Origin: Bifidobacterium pseudolongum subsp. globosum
GTDB taxonomy: Bacteria > Actinomycetota > Actinomycetes > Actinomycetales > Bifidobacteriaceae
Reading direction: 5' to 3'
DNA: 64,000 nt
Assembly: GCF_000741295.1 (NCBI RefSeq)
Contig: NZ_JGZG01000001.1
Coordinates: 1-64,000 of the forward strand
The notes beneath the pieces are model-generated. The model worked only from the letters and a program-made list of their open reading frames with translations, did no database searches and was not told where the DNA came from. Below, piece after piece: positions 26,593-34,999 of the stretch (position 1 is the stretch's first letter; each line of letters starts with the position of its first letter). A program made the position numbers and the translations under genes.

Positions 26593-26841
26593 ATGCGACT
26601 TCCCGAGACCATTCCCGCAGGCGCGCGCATCGTGGTGCGCACATACGCCGGGCTCGACCCGCATACCGGCAGGCAGCAGTACCGCGACGTCGTGGGCCAT
26701 GTGCGGGCTTGGGACGGCACGACGCTCGAGATGACGCGCGACGCCGCCGCCAATGGCTCACGTCCTGCACAGGACGTGAGCATCGACGCCGCGAGTATCG
26801 CGATTCTCAAGCCGGTGCCCGAGCGTCCGCGGCGCCGTTGA
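26593..26841 (+). CDS. Small conserved protein (DUF6725-like)
   Basis: 82 residues from ATG 26593, with AAGGAGACACCC upstream. Contains RLPETIPAGARIVVRTYAGL, DPHTGRQQYRDVVGHVRAWD, LEMTRDAAANGS and IDAASIAILKPVPERPRRR, a compact beta-rich protein, probably soluble, with a basic C terminus. It resembles a small family in bifidobacteria and relatives that I recall as DUF6725; no function is known to me. It ends 12 bp before the stop of the convergent tyrA. Confidence 0.75.
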   Translation: MRLPETIPAGARIVVRTYAGLDPHTGRQQYRDVVGHVRAWDGTTLEMTRDAAANGSRPAQDVSIDAASIAILKPVPERPRRR

Positions 26842-26853
26842 GGCGCCCTGGGG

Positions 26854-27954
26854 TCAGATGGTGGAGTGACGTTCGGCGAGCGCATGGTGCCCCGAGGTGA
26901 AACGCACAATGTATTCACCGCGCTTGGCCGATTCGAGGAAGTCGCTGCGCCAATGCTCCGGGTGGATGCGCAGCGTGGTGAACACCGTCTCGGTCTCCCC
27001 GCTGTTGCGGTTGGCCAAACGCTGCTTGAAGTCGCGGTATGGCTGGCCTTCCGTGAAGAACCGGTGGATGGCGGCCACATCGTCGTCACGCAGGGCGTCG
27101 GCGAATTCGGTGAGACGGCTGGCCATCTGGCGCAGCAGGACCTCCACGTTCTGGCTGTTCTCCACGACCATCGCGCATGTGCGGTCCGGGTCGGTGAGCG
27201 CCACACGCGTCATGTCGCGCCATGATCCCGCCGACAGTTCAGCGGCGATGTTGCGGTCGGGGTCGGCTGTCATCTGATTGATCAGCGCCGTCGAGACGAC
27301 ATGCGGCATATGCGAGATCAGCGAGGCGGCGCGGTCGTGTGTCTCGTCGTCGATGACGATCAGTGAATTCTGCAGGCCGCGCGTGATCAGGCCAGCCACC
27401 TGCACGATGCGCCGGTATTCGGTGTACTCGTCGTAGGTCAGGGCCCACAGCGCATTGTCGAAGATGCCCGGGTTGGCGGCCGTCCAACCGGAACGCTCAT
27501 TGCCGGTCATCGGGTGTGCGCCCACATAGCAGTCAGTGATGCCTGCGGCGTGCACCTGCTCGCGCACCAAGCCCTTCACGCTCCCCACGTCGGTGAGCGT
27601 TGTGCGCGCCGGGTCGATGATCGGCTTGATCGTCTGCAGGATCTTGGGCATCGCGACAAGCGGATTGCACAACACGAGCACATCCGGCTGGGCCTCCACG
27701 AGTTCTTCGAGGGTGTCTTTGCACTCGATGCCGATGCGCGCCGCAGTCTCATACGGGTGCGCGCGGTGGTTCCATGCACTGACGGCGCAGCCCGCGGAAC
27801 GCAGACGGACCGCGAGCGAACCACCGATGAGCCCGAGGCCGACGATGCCCACATGCTGCGGGCATTCGATGCCGTCTGCGGCGATCGCCGGCAATGTGGA
27901 CGTGACTTCAACCGGGGCTGCCGCCGGTGGTGTAGGGGTGTGTGCTTCTACCAC
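26854..27954 (-). CDS. tyrA: Prephenate dehydrogenase
   Basis: 366 residues from GTG 27954, 7 nt after GAAAGGAA; this start overlaps the last codons of pheA, a tight coupling. Converts prephenate to 4-hydroxyphenylpyruvate in tyrosine synthesis. Seen: Rossmann motif GIVGLGLIGGSLAVRLRSAG (about 36-55), TLTDVGSVKG, GAHPMTGNERSGW with the active-site His (about 147-159), and HDRAASLISHMPHVVSTAL. No ACT domain is visible at the C terminus. The last gene of the membrane protein-pheA-tyrA operon. Confidence 0.93.
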   Translation of the reverse strand: MVEAHTPTPPAAAPVEVTSTLPAIAADGIECPQHVGIVGLGLIGGSLAVRLRSAGCAVSAWNHRAHPYETAARIGIECKDTLEELVEAQPDVLVLCNPLVAMPKILQTIKPIIDPARTTLTDVGSVKGLVREQVHAAGITDCYVGAHPMTGNERSGWTAANPGIFDNALWALTYDEYTEYRRIVQVAGLITRGLQNSLIVIDDETHDRAASLISHMPHVVSTALINQMTADPDRNIAAELSAGSWRDMTRVALTDPDRTCAMVVENSQNVEVLLRQMASRLTEFADALRDDDVAAIHRFFTEGQPYRDFKQRLANRNSGETETVFTTLRIHPEHWRSDFLESAKRGEYIVRFTSGHHALAERHSTI

Positions 27955-28949
27955 AGCAGTTCCTTTCTCATGGACGCATCGCCTTGCCATGCCTCCTGCA
28001 AGGTTCCTGCATTGCATCGTACGCCCCCTTGTGGAAGCATCCATTCATCCACGGGCGGATGTGGGCGTTCTTGGCGCGGGTAGACGGCGAGTGTCTTGAG
28101 CCAGTCGCCGTGCTCCGCTATCTCGATGAGCGTTTCACGGAAACGCGGTTCCCACGGCGCCGCATCGAGGGTCACGATGAAACTGTAGGTGCCATCATGC
28201 CCTTTGATTGGTCTGGAGATGAAACTCGTCATGTTGAGTCCCGCGTCACGCACCACGTCGAGCAGATCGGCGAGCACGCCCGGGCCGGTGGCGAGCGGAA
28301 TGAACGTGAGGATCGATTCGAATTCGCGCACACCGTGCTCCCGTGCGTCGGCGAGCAGCTGTTGCACGCGGGCGCGGGGCGCGACGACGAGGAATTCGGT
28401 GCGGGCACCGGCGAAGTCCTCGACGTGCGTGGCCACGCGGTCCAATCCATAGAGTTCACCGCAGATGGACGGGCCGAGCCCCACCTCGCCCTCGCGCAGG
28501 TCGCGGCAGGCAGCGGCATTCGACGACGCGGGCACAGCGCGCAGGCCATAGCGGTCCGCGAAGGCGCGGCATTGCGCCAAACCGTGCGGGTGGGCGGTGA
28601 CGACGGAGCAGGATTCGAGGATGTGGTCACGATCCTGCGCGTGCTGCGCGGTCGCGGCGGTCACGAATGCGTCGAACGTCACATCCACACCGACGCGCAT
28701 GAACGCGGCCACGTCAGTGGCGTCGATCATCATGTCGAGATTCGGCACCACGTAGCCTTCCACATTGTTTTCCCAGGCGATCACGCCCAACCCCTCGCCC
28801 GTGGCCACATGGCGCAGGATCTGCGGCACGTCGGCGCACGCATGCAACCGTGCGTCATGCTCGCCGTGGCTTGCAAGTCCTTCGGCCGCGGCGATCGCCG
28901 CCTGATGGGTGAATGTGCCTTCGGGGCCCAGATAATATACGTCGGTCAT
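27948..28949 (-). CDS. pheA: Prephenate dehydratase
   Basis: 333 residues from ATG 28949 (AGGAAGCG site). Converts prephenate to phenylpyruvate. Seen: VYYLGPEGTFTHQAA (about 4-18), VIAWENNVEGYV, the segment ASSNAAACRDLREGEVGLGP, and an ACT regulatory domain (LTFIPLATGPGVLADLL, then NMTSFISRPIKGHDGTYSFI, about 220-265). The usual TRF motif reads ART-E-F here, so Arg is replaced by Glu; the catalytic Thr and the Phe remain. The ~50 residues after the ACT domain are unusual in composition. The start overlaps the upstream membrane-protein stop (ATGA) and the end overlaps tyrA. Confidence 0.92.
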   Translation of the reverse strand: MTDVYYLGPEGTFTHQAAIAAAEGLASHGEHDARLHACADVPQILRHVATGEGLGVIAWENNVEGYVVPNLDMMIDATDVAAFMRVGVDVTFDAFVTAATAQHAQDRDHILESCSVVTAHPHGLAQCRAFADRYGLRAVPASSNAAACRDLREGEVGLGPSICGELYGLDRVATHVEDFAGARTEFLVVAPRARVQQLLADAREHGVREFESILTFIPLATGPGVLADLLDVVRDAGLNMTSFISRPIKGHDGTYSFIVTLDAAPWEPRFRETLIEIAEHGDWLKTLAVYPRQERPHPPVDEWMLPQGGVRCNAGTLQEAWQGDASMRKELLW

Positions 28950-29389
28950 TGGCGCTTCCTGCCCGGAATCACGAACCAGCGCGCTGGCAGGAACAGCATG
29001 ATCACCTGCAGCAGAATCGAGCCGTACAGCCAGATCACGCCGCAATACAGGCTGAGCCACGGCAGGGTGGAATCGTGGAAGCCCACAATGACCGCGTCAC
29101 CGTTGGGCCAACCCTGGGCGATCATATAGATCAGCAATGTGGAGCACAGCATGTGCACGGCGAATCCGGTGATGCCGCCGCGCGAGCGCGCGCACCACGC
29201 CGACATGCCGAGCAACGCGAACGCGATCACCAAACCGATCGGCATGTTGTGCGCGGCGCCGATGCGTGAGGAGAATGTGGCGACGAGGGCCGATCCCAGC
29301 GCCGAAAAGACGGTGATGAGGGTGCGCACCGGTGCGCTGCGGCGATGCGACCACGGTTGGCTCGTGTCCTGCTGCTGTGGATTGCTCAT
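28946..29389 (-). CDS. Four-helix membrane protein of unknown function, first gene of pheA-tyrA operon
   Basis: 147 residues from ATG 29389. After a short polar N terminus there are four predicted membrane helices (LITVFSALGSALVATF, MPIGLVIAFALLGMSAWCA, GFAVHMLCSTLLIYMI, LYCGVIWLYGSILLQVIMLF), ending in basic GRKRQ. I do not recognise the family. The ATGA overlap with pheA shows that it is co-translated with aromatic amino-acid genes; a link to aromatic amino-acid transport is only speculation. Confidence 0.7.
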   Translation of the reverse strand: MSNPQQQDTSQPWSHRRSAPVRTLITVFSALGSALVATFSSRIGAAHNMPIGLVIAFALLGMSAWCARSRGGITGFAVHMLCSTLLIYMIAQGWPNGDAVIVGFHDSTLPWLSLYCGVIWLYGSILLQVIMLFLPARWFVIPGRKRQ

Positions 29390-29460
29390 ATCTGCCCAGT
29401 GTAAGCCGACCGCGCAACTTCGCCCGGGGCCGCATCGGGCGTAGGTGCCCGAATATGCGT

Positions 29461-29498
29461 GGGCGGGGTCCGCACAATCCACTGTGCGGACCCCGCCC
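29461..29498. terminator. Terminator hairpin downstream of typA
   Basis: 16-bp perfect arms GGGCGGGGTCCGCACA / TGTGCGGACCCCGCCC around ATCCAC. It lies after the typA stop and before the next gene on the same strand. Confidence 0.8.
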
Positions 29499-29526
29499 AT
29501 GTCACCCTGTTTGCGGGGTTCGGCGC

Positions 29527-31455
29527 TTACTTGGTCGCGTTGTTGTTGGCGCGGCGCTGCTTGGCGCGCCACTTGTACCAATCCTCGCGGTTGAGGATGA
29601 TCTTGCGGATGCGGATCGATTCCGGCGTGACCTCCACGCACTCGTCCTCGTTCGCGAAGTCGAGCGACTCCTCGAGGCTCATCTTGATCGGCGGCGTGAG
29701 CGTCTCAAGCACGTCCGCGGTCGCTGAACGCATGTTCGTCATGTGCTTGGCGAGCGTGATGTTCACATCGAGCTCTTCGGGCTTGTTGTTGACGCCCACG
29801 ACCTGGCCTTCGTACACCTGCGACTGCGGCTCCACGAAGAAGTTGCCGCGCGCCTGCAGGCGCTGCATGGCGTACGGGGTCGCAGTGCCTTGGCGGTCGG
29901 AGACCATCGAGCCGTTCTGGCGGGTCACGATCTGGCCGGCCCACGGCGCATAGCCCGCGGAAAGCGACGACGAGATGCCGGTGCCGCGCGTCGCCGAGAG
30001 CAGCGCGGTGCGGAAGCCGATCAGGCCGCGCGACGGCACGGTGAACTGCAGGCGCACCCAGCCGGAGCCGTGGTTCGACATCGATTCCATGCGGCCTTTG
30101 CGGTCCGCCATGAGCTGCGTGACGGTGCCCATGTATTCCTCGGGCACATCGATCGTGGTGGATTCCATCGGCTCGCACAGCGTGCCGTCGATCGTCTTCG
30201 TCACGACCTGCGGGCGGCCGACCGTCAGTTCGTAGCCTTCGCGGCGCATCTGCTCGGCGAGCACGGCGAGCGCGAGTTCGCCGCGGCCCTGCACTTCCCA
30301 TGCGTCCGGGCGGTCGGTCGGGATGACCTTGATCGAGACGTTGCCGATCAGTTCGCGGTCCAGACGGTCCTTGATCATGCGGGCGGTGAGCTTGTGGTCC
30401 TTGCCTTCGGTGCCGGCGAGCGGGGAATCGTTCGTGCCGAAGGTCATGGAGATGGCCGGGTCGTCCACGTGGATCAGCGGCAGCGGGCGCGGGTCGTTGG
30501 GGTCGACGATCGTCTCGCCGATCATGATGTCGTTCACACCGGCCACGGCCACGATGTCGCCGGGGCCAGCGGAATCCACCGGAATGCGGTCGAGTCCCTG
30601 CGTGCGCAACAGCTCGGAGACGCGGAAGTTCTCGATCGAGCCATCCACACGGGAAAGCCCGTAGGTCTTGCCCTTTTCGAGGTTGCCGTTGTAGATGCGC
30701 ACCAGGCCAAGGCGGCCCAGGAAGTCGGAGGAGTCGATGTTCGCCACATGCGCCTGCAGCGGGGCGTCCGGGTCGTATTCCGGAGCCGGGATGTTCTTGA
30801 TGATCGCGTCGAACAGCGGCTCGAGGTTGTCGTTGTTGGGCAGTTCGCCGTTCGCGGGCTGGTCCGTGGAGGCGTAGCCCACCTTGGCGGCGCAGTAGAT
30901 GACCGGCAGGTCGAGCAGCGAATCGAGGTCGAGGTCCACGCCTTCCTCGATCACGTCCTGGGCCAGTCCGAGCAGCAGGTCGGAGGCTTCGCCCACTACT
31001 TCCTCGATACGCGCGTCGGGGCGGTCCACCTTGTTGACGCACAGGATGACCGGGAGCTTGGCCTCAAGGGCCTTGCGCAGCACGAAGCGGGTCTGCGGCA
31101 GGGGGCCTTCGGATGCATCGACGAGCAGCACAACGCCGTCGACCATCGAGATGCCGCGTTCCACTTCACCGCCGAAGTCGGCGTGGCCCGGGGTGTCGAT
31201 CACGTTGATCGTGATGCCTTCCGGGTGGCCGTATTTCTCGGCGAGCGGGCCGGTGTATTCCACGGCCGTGTTCTTCGCGAGGATCGTGATGCCCTTCTCG
31301 CGCTCGAGGTCGTTCGAGTCCATGACGCGGTCGGGCACTTCCTCGCGCTCGTTGAACACATGGGACTGCTGAAGCATTGCGTTGACCAATGTGGTCTTGC
31401 CGTGGTCAACGTGAGCCACAATTGCCACATTACGAATATCGCCGCGAACCGCCAT
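29527..31455 (-). CDS. typA: Translational GTPase TypA/BipA
   Basis: 642 residues; AGGAGAAAACAGCA precedes ATG. Ribosome-associated GTPase important for growth under stress and 50S assembly. Seen: P-loop AHVDHGKTT (about 14-22), switch region REKGITILAKNTAVEY, DTPGHADFGGEV (about 75-86), NKVDRPDAR, domain II, and the EF-G-like C-terminal domains with GRGELALAVLAEQMRREGYE, EPMESTTIDVPEEYMGTV and SRGLIGFRTALLSATRG. Full length. Transcribed alone between two hairpins. Confidence 0.97.
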   Translation of the reverse strand: MAVRGDIRNVAIVAHVDHGKTTLVNAMLQQSHVFNEREEVPDRVMDSNDLEREKGITILAKNTAVEYTGPLAEKYGHPEGITINVIDTPGHADFGGEVERGISMVDGVVLLVDASEGPLPQTRFVLRKALEAKLPVILCVNKVDRPDARIEEVVGEASDLLLGLAQDVIEEGVDLDLDSLLDLPVIYCAAKVGYASTDQPANGELPNNDNLEPLFDAIIKNIPAPEYDPDAPLQAHVANIDSSDFLGRLGLVRIYNGNLEKGKTYGLSRVDGSIENFRVSELLRTQGLDRIPVDSAGPGDIVAVAGVNDIMIGETIVDPNDPRPLPLIHVDDPAISMTFGTNDSPLAGTEGKDHKLTARMIKDRLDRELIGNVSIKVIPTDRPDAWEVQGRGELALAVLAEQMRREGYELTVGRPQVVTKTIDGTLCEPMESTTIDVPEEYMGTVTQLMADRKGRMESMSNHGSGWVRLQFTVPSRGLIGFRTALLSATRGTGISSSLSAGYAPWAGQIVTRQNGSMVSDRQGTATPYAMQRLQARGNFFVEPQSQVYEGQVVGVNNKPEELDVNITLAKHMTNMRSATADVLETLTPPIKMSLEESLDFANEDECVEVTPESIRIRKIILNREDWYKWRAKQRRANNNATK

Positions 31456-31573
31456 TGCTGTTTTCTCCTAAAAAGTATTGATGTTCTCGTGTAACCGGTG
31501 GCATGACATAGGCATTCACCATTCGTACACAAACCGGCACAATACTACGCGCACAGGCTGACACGATGATTGC

Positions 31574-31608
31574 GTGCAGCCCTCCCGCATCGACCGGGAG
31601 GGCTGCAC
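31574..31608. terminator. Terminator downstream of the MFS gene
   Basis: 14-bp perfect arms GTGCAGCCCTCCCG / CGGGAGGGCTGCAC with a 7-nt loop, 27 bp after the MFS stop on the minus strand and upstream of typA. Confidence 0.8.
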
Positions 31609-31634
31609 GCTCAGAAGGGAACAGGCGGGTCCGC

Positions 31635-33041
31635 TCAGTCGTCGAGCGACGCTCCCGTGCGTTCCGGCAGGAACAGCGCCGCAACACAGGCGAACACGAA
31701 CGACGCCGCGAACACGATGAACGCGATCGACTTGTTGCCGCCCGACAGTGTGAGGAACCACGGCACGAGCAGCGGTGCCACAATCGCCGCGACACGCCCG
31801 CATGCGGCTGCGGCGCCGGCGGCCGCGCCACGCAGACGCGTCGGGTAGATCTCTGGCGTGACCGCGTACAGCACGCCCCATGCGCCCAGGTTCGACGCGG
31901 ACAGCAGCATGCCGAAGCACAGCACGGCGGTGACTGTGGAGGACTGCGAGAACAGGAACGCCGCCACGGCGGACACCGCAAGGAACACGCTCAGCGTGGT
32001 GCGCCTGCCCCAACGCTCCACGAGCCATGCCGCCAAGAAGTAGCCGGGCAGCTGTGCGAGCGAGATGGCCAGCGTGTAGCCGAAGGACTTGGTGAGAGAG
32101 CCGAACTGGTCGGCGAGCAGGCTCGGCATCCATGTGAACGCGCCATAATACGAGAAGTTCACAAAGAACCATGTGGCCCAGATCGCCAACGTGATCGGCA
32201 GGTATTTGCGGCCGAACAGTTCACGCGTGCGGATCTTGGGGAGTTTGACCGCCTTGGCGCTCGCCACCGGACGCACGCCACTGGCCGCCTCGAAGTAGCA
32301 CACCGACCGTTCGGCGCCCTCGTCGTCGCCGCGCGATTCGAGGAACCGCACCGATTCTGGCAGTTCACGGCGCACGATGATCGCATAGAGCAACGGCAGT
32401 GCGCCGATCAGCAGCGCCCAACGCCAACCCCAGTCACCGGTCGTAGGGATCACGAAATAACCGATCATGGCGGCCAGGATCCAGCCGATGGCCCAGAAGG
32501 ATTCGAGCAGCACCGTCATGCGGCCGCGCTGTTTGGTCGGCGAGAACTCCGAGACGAGCGTGGAGGCCACCGGCAGTTCGGCGCCAAGTCCCAAGCCGAT
32601 TACGAAGCGCGCGGCGAGCAGCATGCCGAGGGTCCACGAGAATGCCATCGCGCCATTGGCGAGGCCGAAGATGATCATCGTGGCGGTGAAGACGGTCTTG
32701 CGGCCCCAGCGGTCGGCGAACCAGCCGCCGAGCGCGGCGCCGATCGCCATGCCGATGAAGCCGATCGAGAGCACCCACGACTTCTGCATGGCGTTGAGGT
32801 TGAAATGCGGGTCGGCGGCGATCGCCGTCACCACGAACGAGACGAGGCCCACGTCCATCGCGTCGAACGCCCAGCCCACGCCAGAGGCGACGAGTAGGCG
32901 GCGGTGCGCCTTGTTGAACGGCAGGCGGTCCAGGCGCTCATTGCGCGTGAGCGGGGCGCCTTCGCGGTCAACGGGTTCCGGTTCTATACGTGGGGCCGGT
33001 GCGCCGGCAATGGCTCCGGCGGTGATTTCGGCAGCCGTCAT
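31635..33041 (-). CDS. MFS transporter, probable niacin/organic-acid permease (NiaP-like)
   Basis: 468 residues from ATG 33041, 5 nt after GGAGG (the ATG at 33044 is too close to it). Twelve-helix major facilitator. Seen: GVGWAFDAMDVGLVSFVVTA (helix 1), the A-motif GGWFADRWGRKTVF, ELPVASTLVSEFSPTKQRGR (helix 4-5 loop), central PESVRFLESRGDDEG, and the repeat motif LVERWGRRTTL. These are shared by the NiaP/aromatic-acid symporter and sugar-porter branches. The gene is directly downstream (32 bp) of an NrtR-like regulator of NAD metabolism, so niacin uptake is the best inference, not proven. Confidence 0.85.
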   Translation of the reverse strand: MTAAEITAGAIAGAPAPRIEPEPVDREGAPLTRNERLDRLPFNKAHRRLLVASGVGWAFDAMDVGLVSFVVTAIAADPHFNLNAMQKSWVLSIGFIGMAIGAALGGWFADRWGRKTVFTATMIIFGLANGAMAFSWTLGMLLAARFVIGLGLGAELPVASTLVSEFSPTKQRGRMTVLLESFWAIGWILAAMIGYFVIPTTGDWGWRWALLIGALPLLYAIIVRRELPESVRFLESRGDDEGAERSVCYFEAASGVRPVASAKAVKLPKIRTRELFGRKYLPITLAIWATWFFVNFSYYGAFTWMPSLLADQFGSLTKSFGYTLAISLAQLPGYFLAAWLVERWGRRTTLSVFLAVSAVAAFLFSQSSTVTAVLCFGMLLSASNLGAWGVLYAVTPEIYPTRLRGAAAGAAAACGRVAAIVAPLLVPWFLTLSGGNKSIAFIVFAASFVFACVAALFLPERTGASLDD

Positions 33042-33073
33042 CATAACCTCCAAGGGGAAACGGCGGGTGAATG

Positions 33074-33886
33074 TCAATCGTGAAGCAGAGCGGTGGTCAG
33101 CGATCCGAGCGGATTATCATCCGCAGAGGCGCGTTCTGGCGCCGTGTTCATATGCTCGAGCTGCTCGCCTTCGCAGCCTGCGGGGAGCCATGGAGCGCCC
33201 GCATCGTCCAGCGCGCCCGGGCGGAACCGGTAGAGCGCGGCCGGGCGTTGCCGCCCTTCGCGCAGCACTCCCCCGGTCTCTTCGAGCAAGCCGGACGCGA
33301 GCATGCGGCGCCGGTAGTTAGCAACGTCGACGCGCTCGCCGCGGATCGCCTCGGTCAGCGCATGCAATTGGCGCAGCGTGAACGGTTCGCCGACGAGCTG
33401 GCGCACCACGCGCGGGCTGTCCATGCGGTGGCGCAGGCGCCACAGCGCATAGTCCACGATCGCGCGGTGGTCGAACGCGAGCGGCGGCAGGTCGTCGTCG
33501 GCGAACCACTGCACGTTGTGCCGCGGTTCGAGCTGCGCCACATCCGCCTGGCCCACGAGCGCCCAGTAACACACCGAGACCATCGGCACTCCCCCGTGCG
33601 AGCGCGCGGGGTCACCGAAGGTATAGAGCTGTTCCAGATAACGCGGGCGCAGGTCGGTCGTCGAGGCGAGCGTCTCGTACGCCGACTGTTCGAGCGACCG
33701 GTCGGCGCGCAACGGGCCTCCCGGGAGCGCCCACTGGCCGAGGAACGGCTCGCGCACGCGGCGCACGAGCGGCAACCAGAGGCGCCGCCGCCCGTGCTCG
33801 CGCGCGGGTTCCAACGCCAGGATGACGGAGGTCACGCCCACCTGCGGCGGCTCATGCCGCCGTTCGCTGACGTTGCCCCGGTTCAT
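33074..33886 (-). CDS. nrtR: NrtR-like transcriptional regulator (degenerate NUDIX plus winged helix)
   Basis: 270 residues; GGAGGAGCC precedes ATG. NrtR proteins sense ADP-ribose/NAD metabolites through a NUDIX-like domain and repress NAD-salvage genes. Seen: N-terminal NUDIX fold (GVTSVILALEP..., REPFLGQWALPGGPL) whose catalytic box is degenerate (SLEQSAYETLASTTDL in place of REUxEExGU), and a C-terminal winged-helix region FTLRQLHALTEAIRGERVDV / ANYRRRMLASGLLEETGG / ALYRFRP that closely follows the NrtR pattern. The ~35-residue tail is low in complexity. It is co-directional with the MFS gene, and a palindrome 54 bp upstream is a likely operator. Confidence 0.85.
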   Translation of the reverse strand: MNRGNVSERRHEPPQVGVTSVILALEPAREHGRRRLWLPLVRRVREPFLGQWALPGGPLRADRSLEQSAYETLASTTDLRPRYLEQLYTFGDPARSHGGVPMVSVCYWALVGQADVAQLEPRHNVQWFADDDLPPLAFDHRAIVDYALWRLRHRMDSPRVVRQLVGEPFTLRQLHALTEAIRGERVDVANYRRRMLASGLLEETGGVLREGRQRPAALYRFRPGALDDAGAPWLPAGCEGEQLEHMNTAPERASADDNPLGSLTTALLHD

Positions 33887-33939
33887 GATGGCTCCTCCAG
33901 ATATGCTGAACTCTTGCTTCCACGGCGAGCCTATCAGTA

Positions 33940-33956
33940 ATAGTCAATGTGACTAT
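33940..33956. promoter_or_regulatory. Candidate NrtR operator
   Basis: ATAGTCA-atg-TGACTAT, a 17-bp inverted repeat with exact 7-bp arms, 54 bp upstream of the nrtR start in the only intergenic gap before the nrtR-MFS pair. Placement fits autoregulation. Assignment to NrtR is inferred from context. Confidence 0.6.
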
Positions 33957-34014
33957 AAGTCAGGGCCGCATTGTGGACATACCATGCGATGCGGTTGTGT
34001 GGGTGCGCGGCGCC

Positions 34015-34854
34015 TCAGGCGACGATGCCCTTGGCGATGAGCTCGCGCGCGACCTCGCGGTATTCGCGCGCGGTCTTGTGGTTGTGCGCATAGTACGTGA
34101 TCGGCGCGGCCGCAACGTTGGCGTCGGGCAGCTTGATCGAACGCGAGATCACCGAGTGGAACACCTTGTCTCCGAACGCCTCGTAGATGCGTTGCATCAC
34201 TTCGTCGCAGTGCAGCGTGTGCGTGTACATCGTCACAAGCACGCCGTACACCTCGAGGCTGGGGTTGATGCGCGTCTGCACCTTCTCGATGGACTGCATG
34301 AGCAATGCCACGCCGCGCAGGGCGAAGAACTCGGCGGCCACGGGGATGATCACCCCGTCGGCCGCGGCGAGCGCGTTCACCGTGAGCAGGCCGAGGGACG
34401 GCTGGCAGTCGATGAAGATCGCGTCGTACTCATTGACGATCGGCCGCAGCACGCTCGCGAGGATCTGCTCGCGCCCCACTTCTGTGACGAGCTGCACTTC
34501 CGCCGCGGACAGGTCGATGTTCGCCGGGATGATGTCGAGCCCGTCGAATTTGGTGTGCTGGATGATCTCGTGCACGTCGATGCGCGGGTTGAACAGCGCG
34601 GTGTAGATCGTGTTCTCGAGCGCGTTCGCGTTGATGCCGAGCCCCACGGTCGCGGCGCCCTGCGGGTCGAAGTCCACGATGAGCACGCGGCGGCCGTACT
34701 GGGCCAACGCGCCCGCGATGTTGATCGAGCTCGTCGTCTTGCCTACGCCGCCCTTCTGGTTGCACATGGCAATGACCCGCGCCGGCCCATGCTGCCGCAA
34801 AGGCTCAGGCACCGGAAAGGTCTCGTATTCTCGTCCAAGCAAATCCGTAGGCAT
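34015..34854 (-). CDS. parA: ParA/Soj-family chromosome-partitioning ATPase
   Basis: 279 residues from ATG 34854. Deviant Walker A CNQKGGVGKTTSSINIAGAL (about 31-50), LIVDFDPQGAATVGLG (about 59-74), and YDAIFIDCQPSLGLLTVNAL (about 130-149). Cytosolic ATPase of the ParA/Soj group. No ParB gene is next to it. In many Gram-positive actinobacteria a ParA-like gene after xerD is followed by scpA and scpB; here xerD is 145 bp upstream but the following gene is nrtR. Role in segregation or condensin-linked functions is therefore inferred only from family. Confidence 0.9.
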   Translation of the reverse strand: MPTDLLGREYETFPVPEPLRQHGPARVIAMCNQKGGVGKTTSSINIAGALAQYGRRVLIVDFDPQGAATVGLGINANALENTIYTALFNPRIDVHEIIQHTKFDGLDIIPANIDLSAAEVQLVTEVGREQILASVLRPIVNEYDAIFIDCQPSLGLLTVNALAAADGVIIPVAAEFFALRGVALLMQSIEKVQTRINPSLEVYGVLVTMYTHTLHCDEVMQRIYEAFGDKVFHSVISRSIKLPDANVAAAPITYYAHNHKTAREYREVARELIAKGIVA

Positions 34855-34999
34855 ACAGCTCTCTTTGATCAGTCCGTGCACATCCTTGAGGCGTCCCCAC
34901 CCGCGCCGCACGCCGGATGCGCACCGCGGGATGGCCGAGGGGGGCGCCGTATTCCTCATTGGTTCTCAAGTGTACCGCTTCACCCGCACAGCGCGTCGC

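Noticed and set aside
29743-31494. A 583-codon open frame opposite typA
   Set aside because: Antisense shadow of a highly conserved GTPase; no domain seen.
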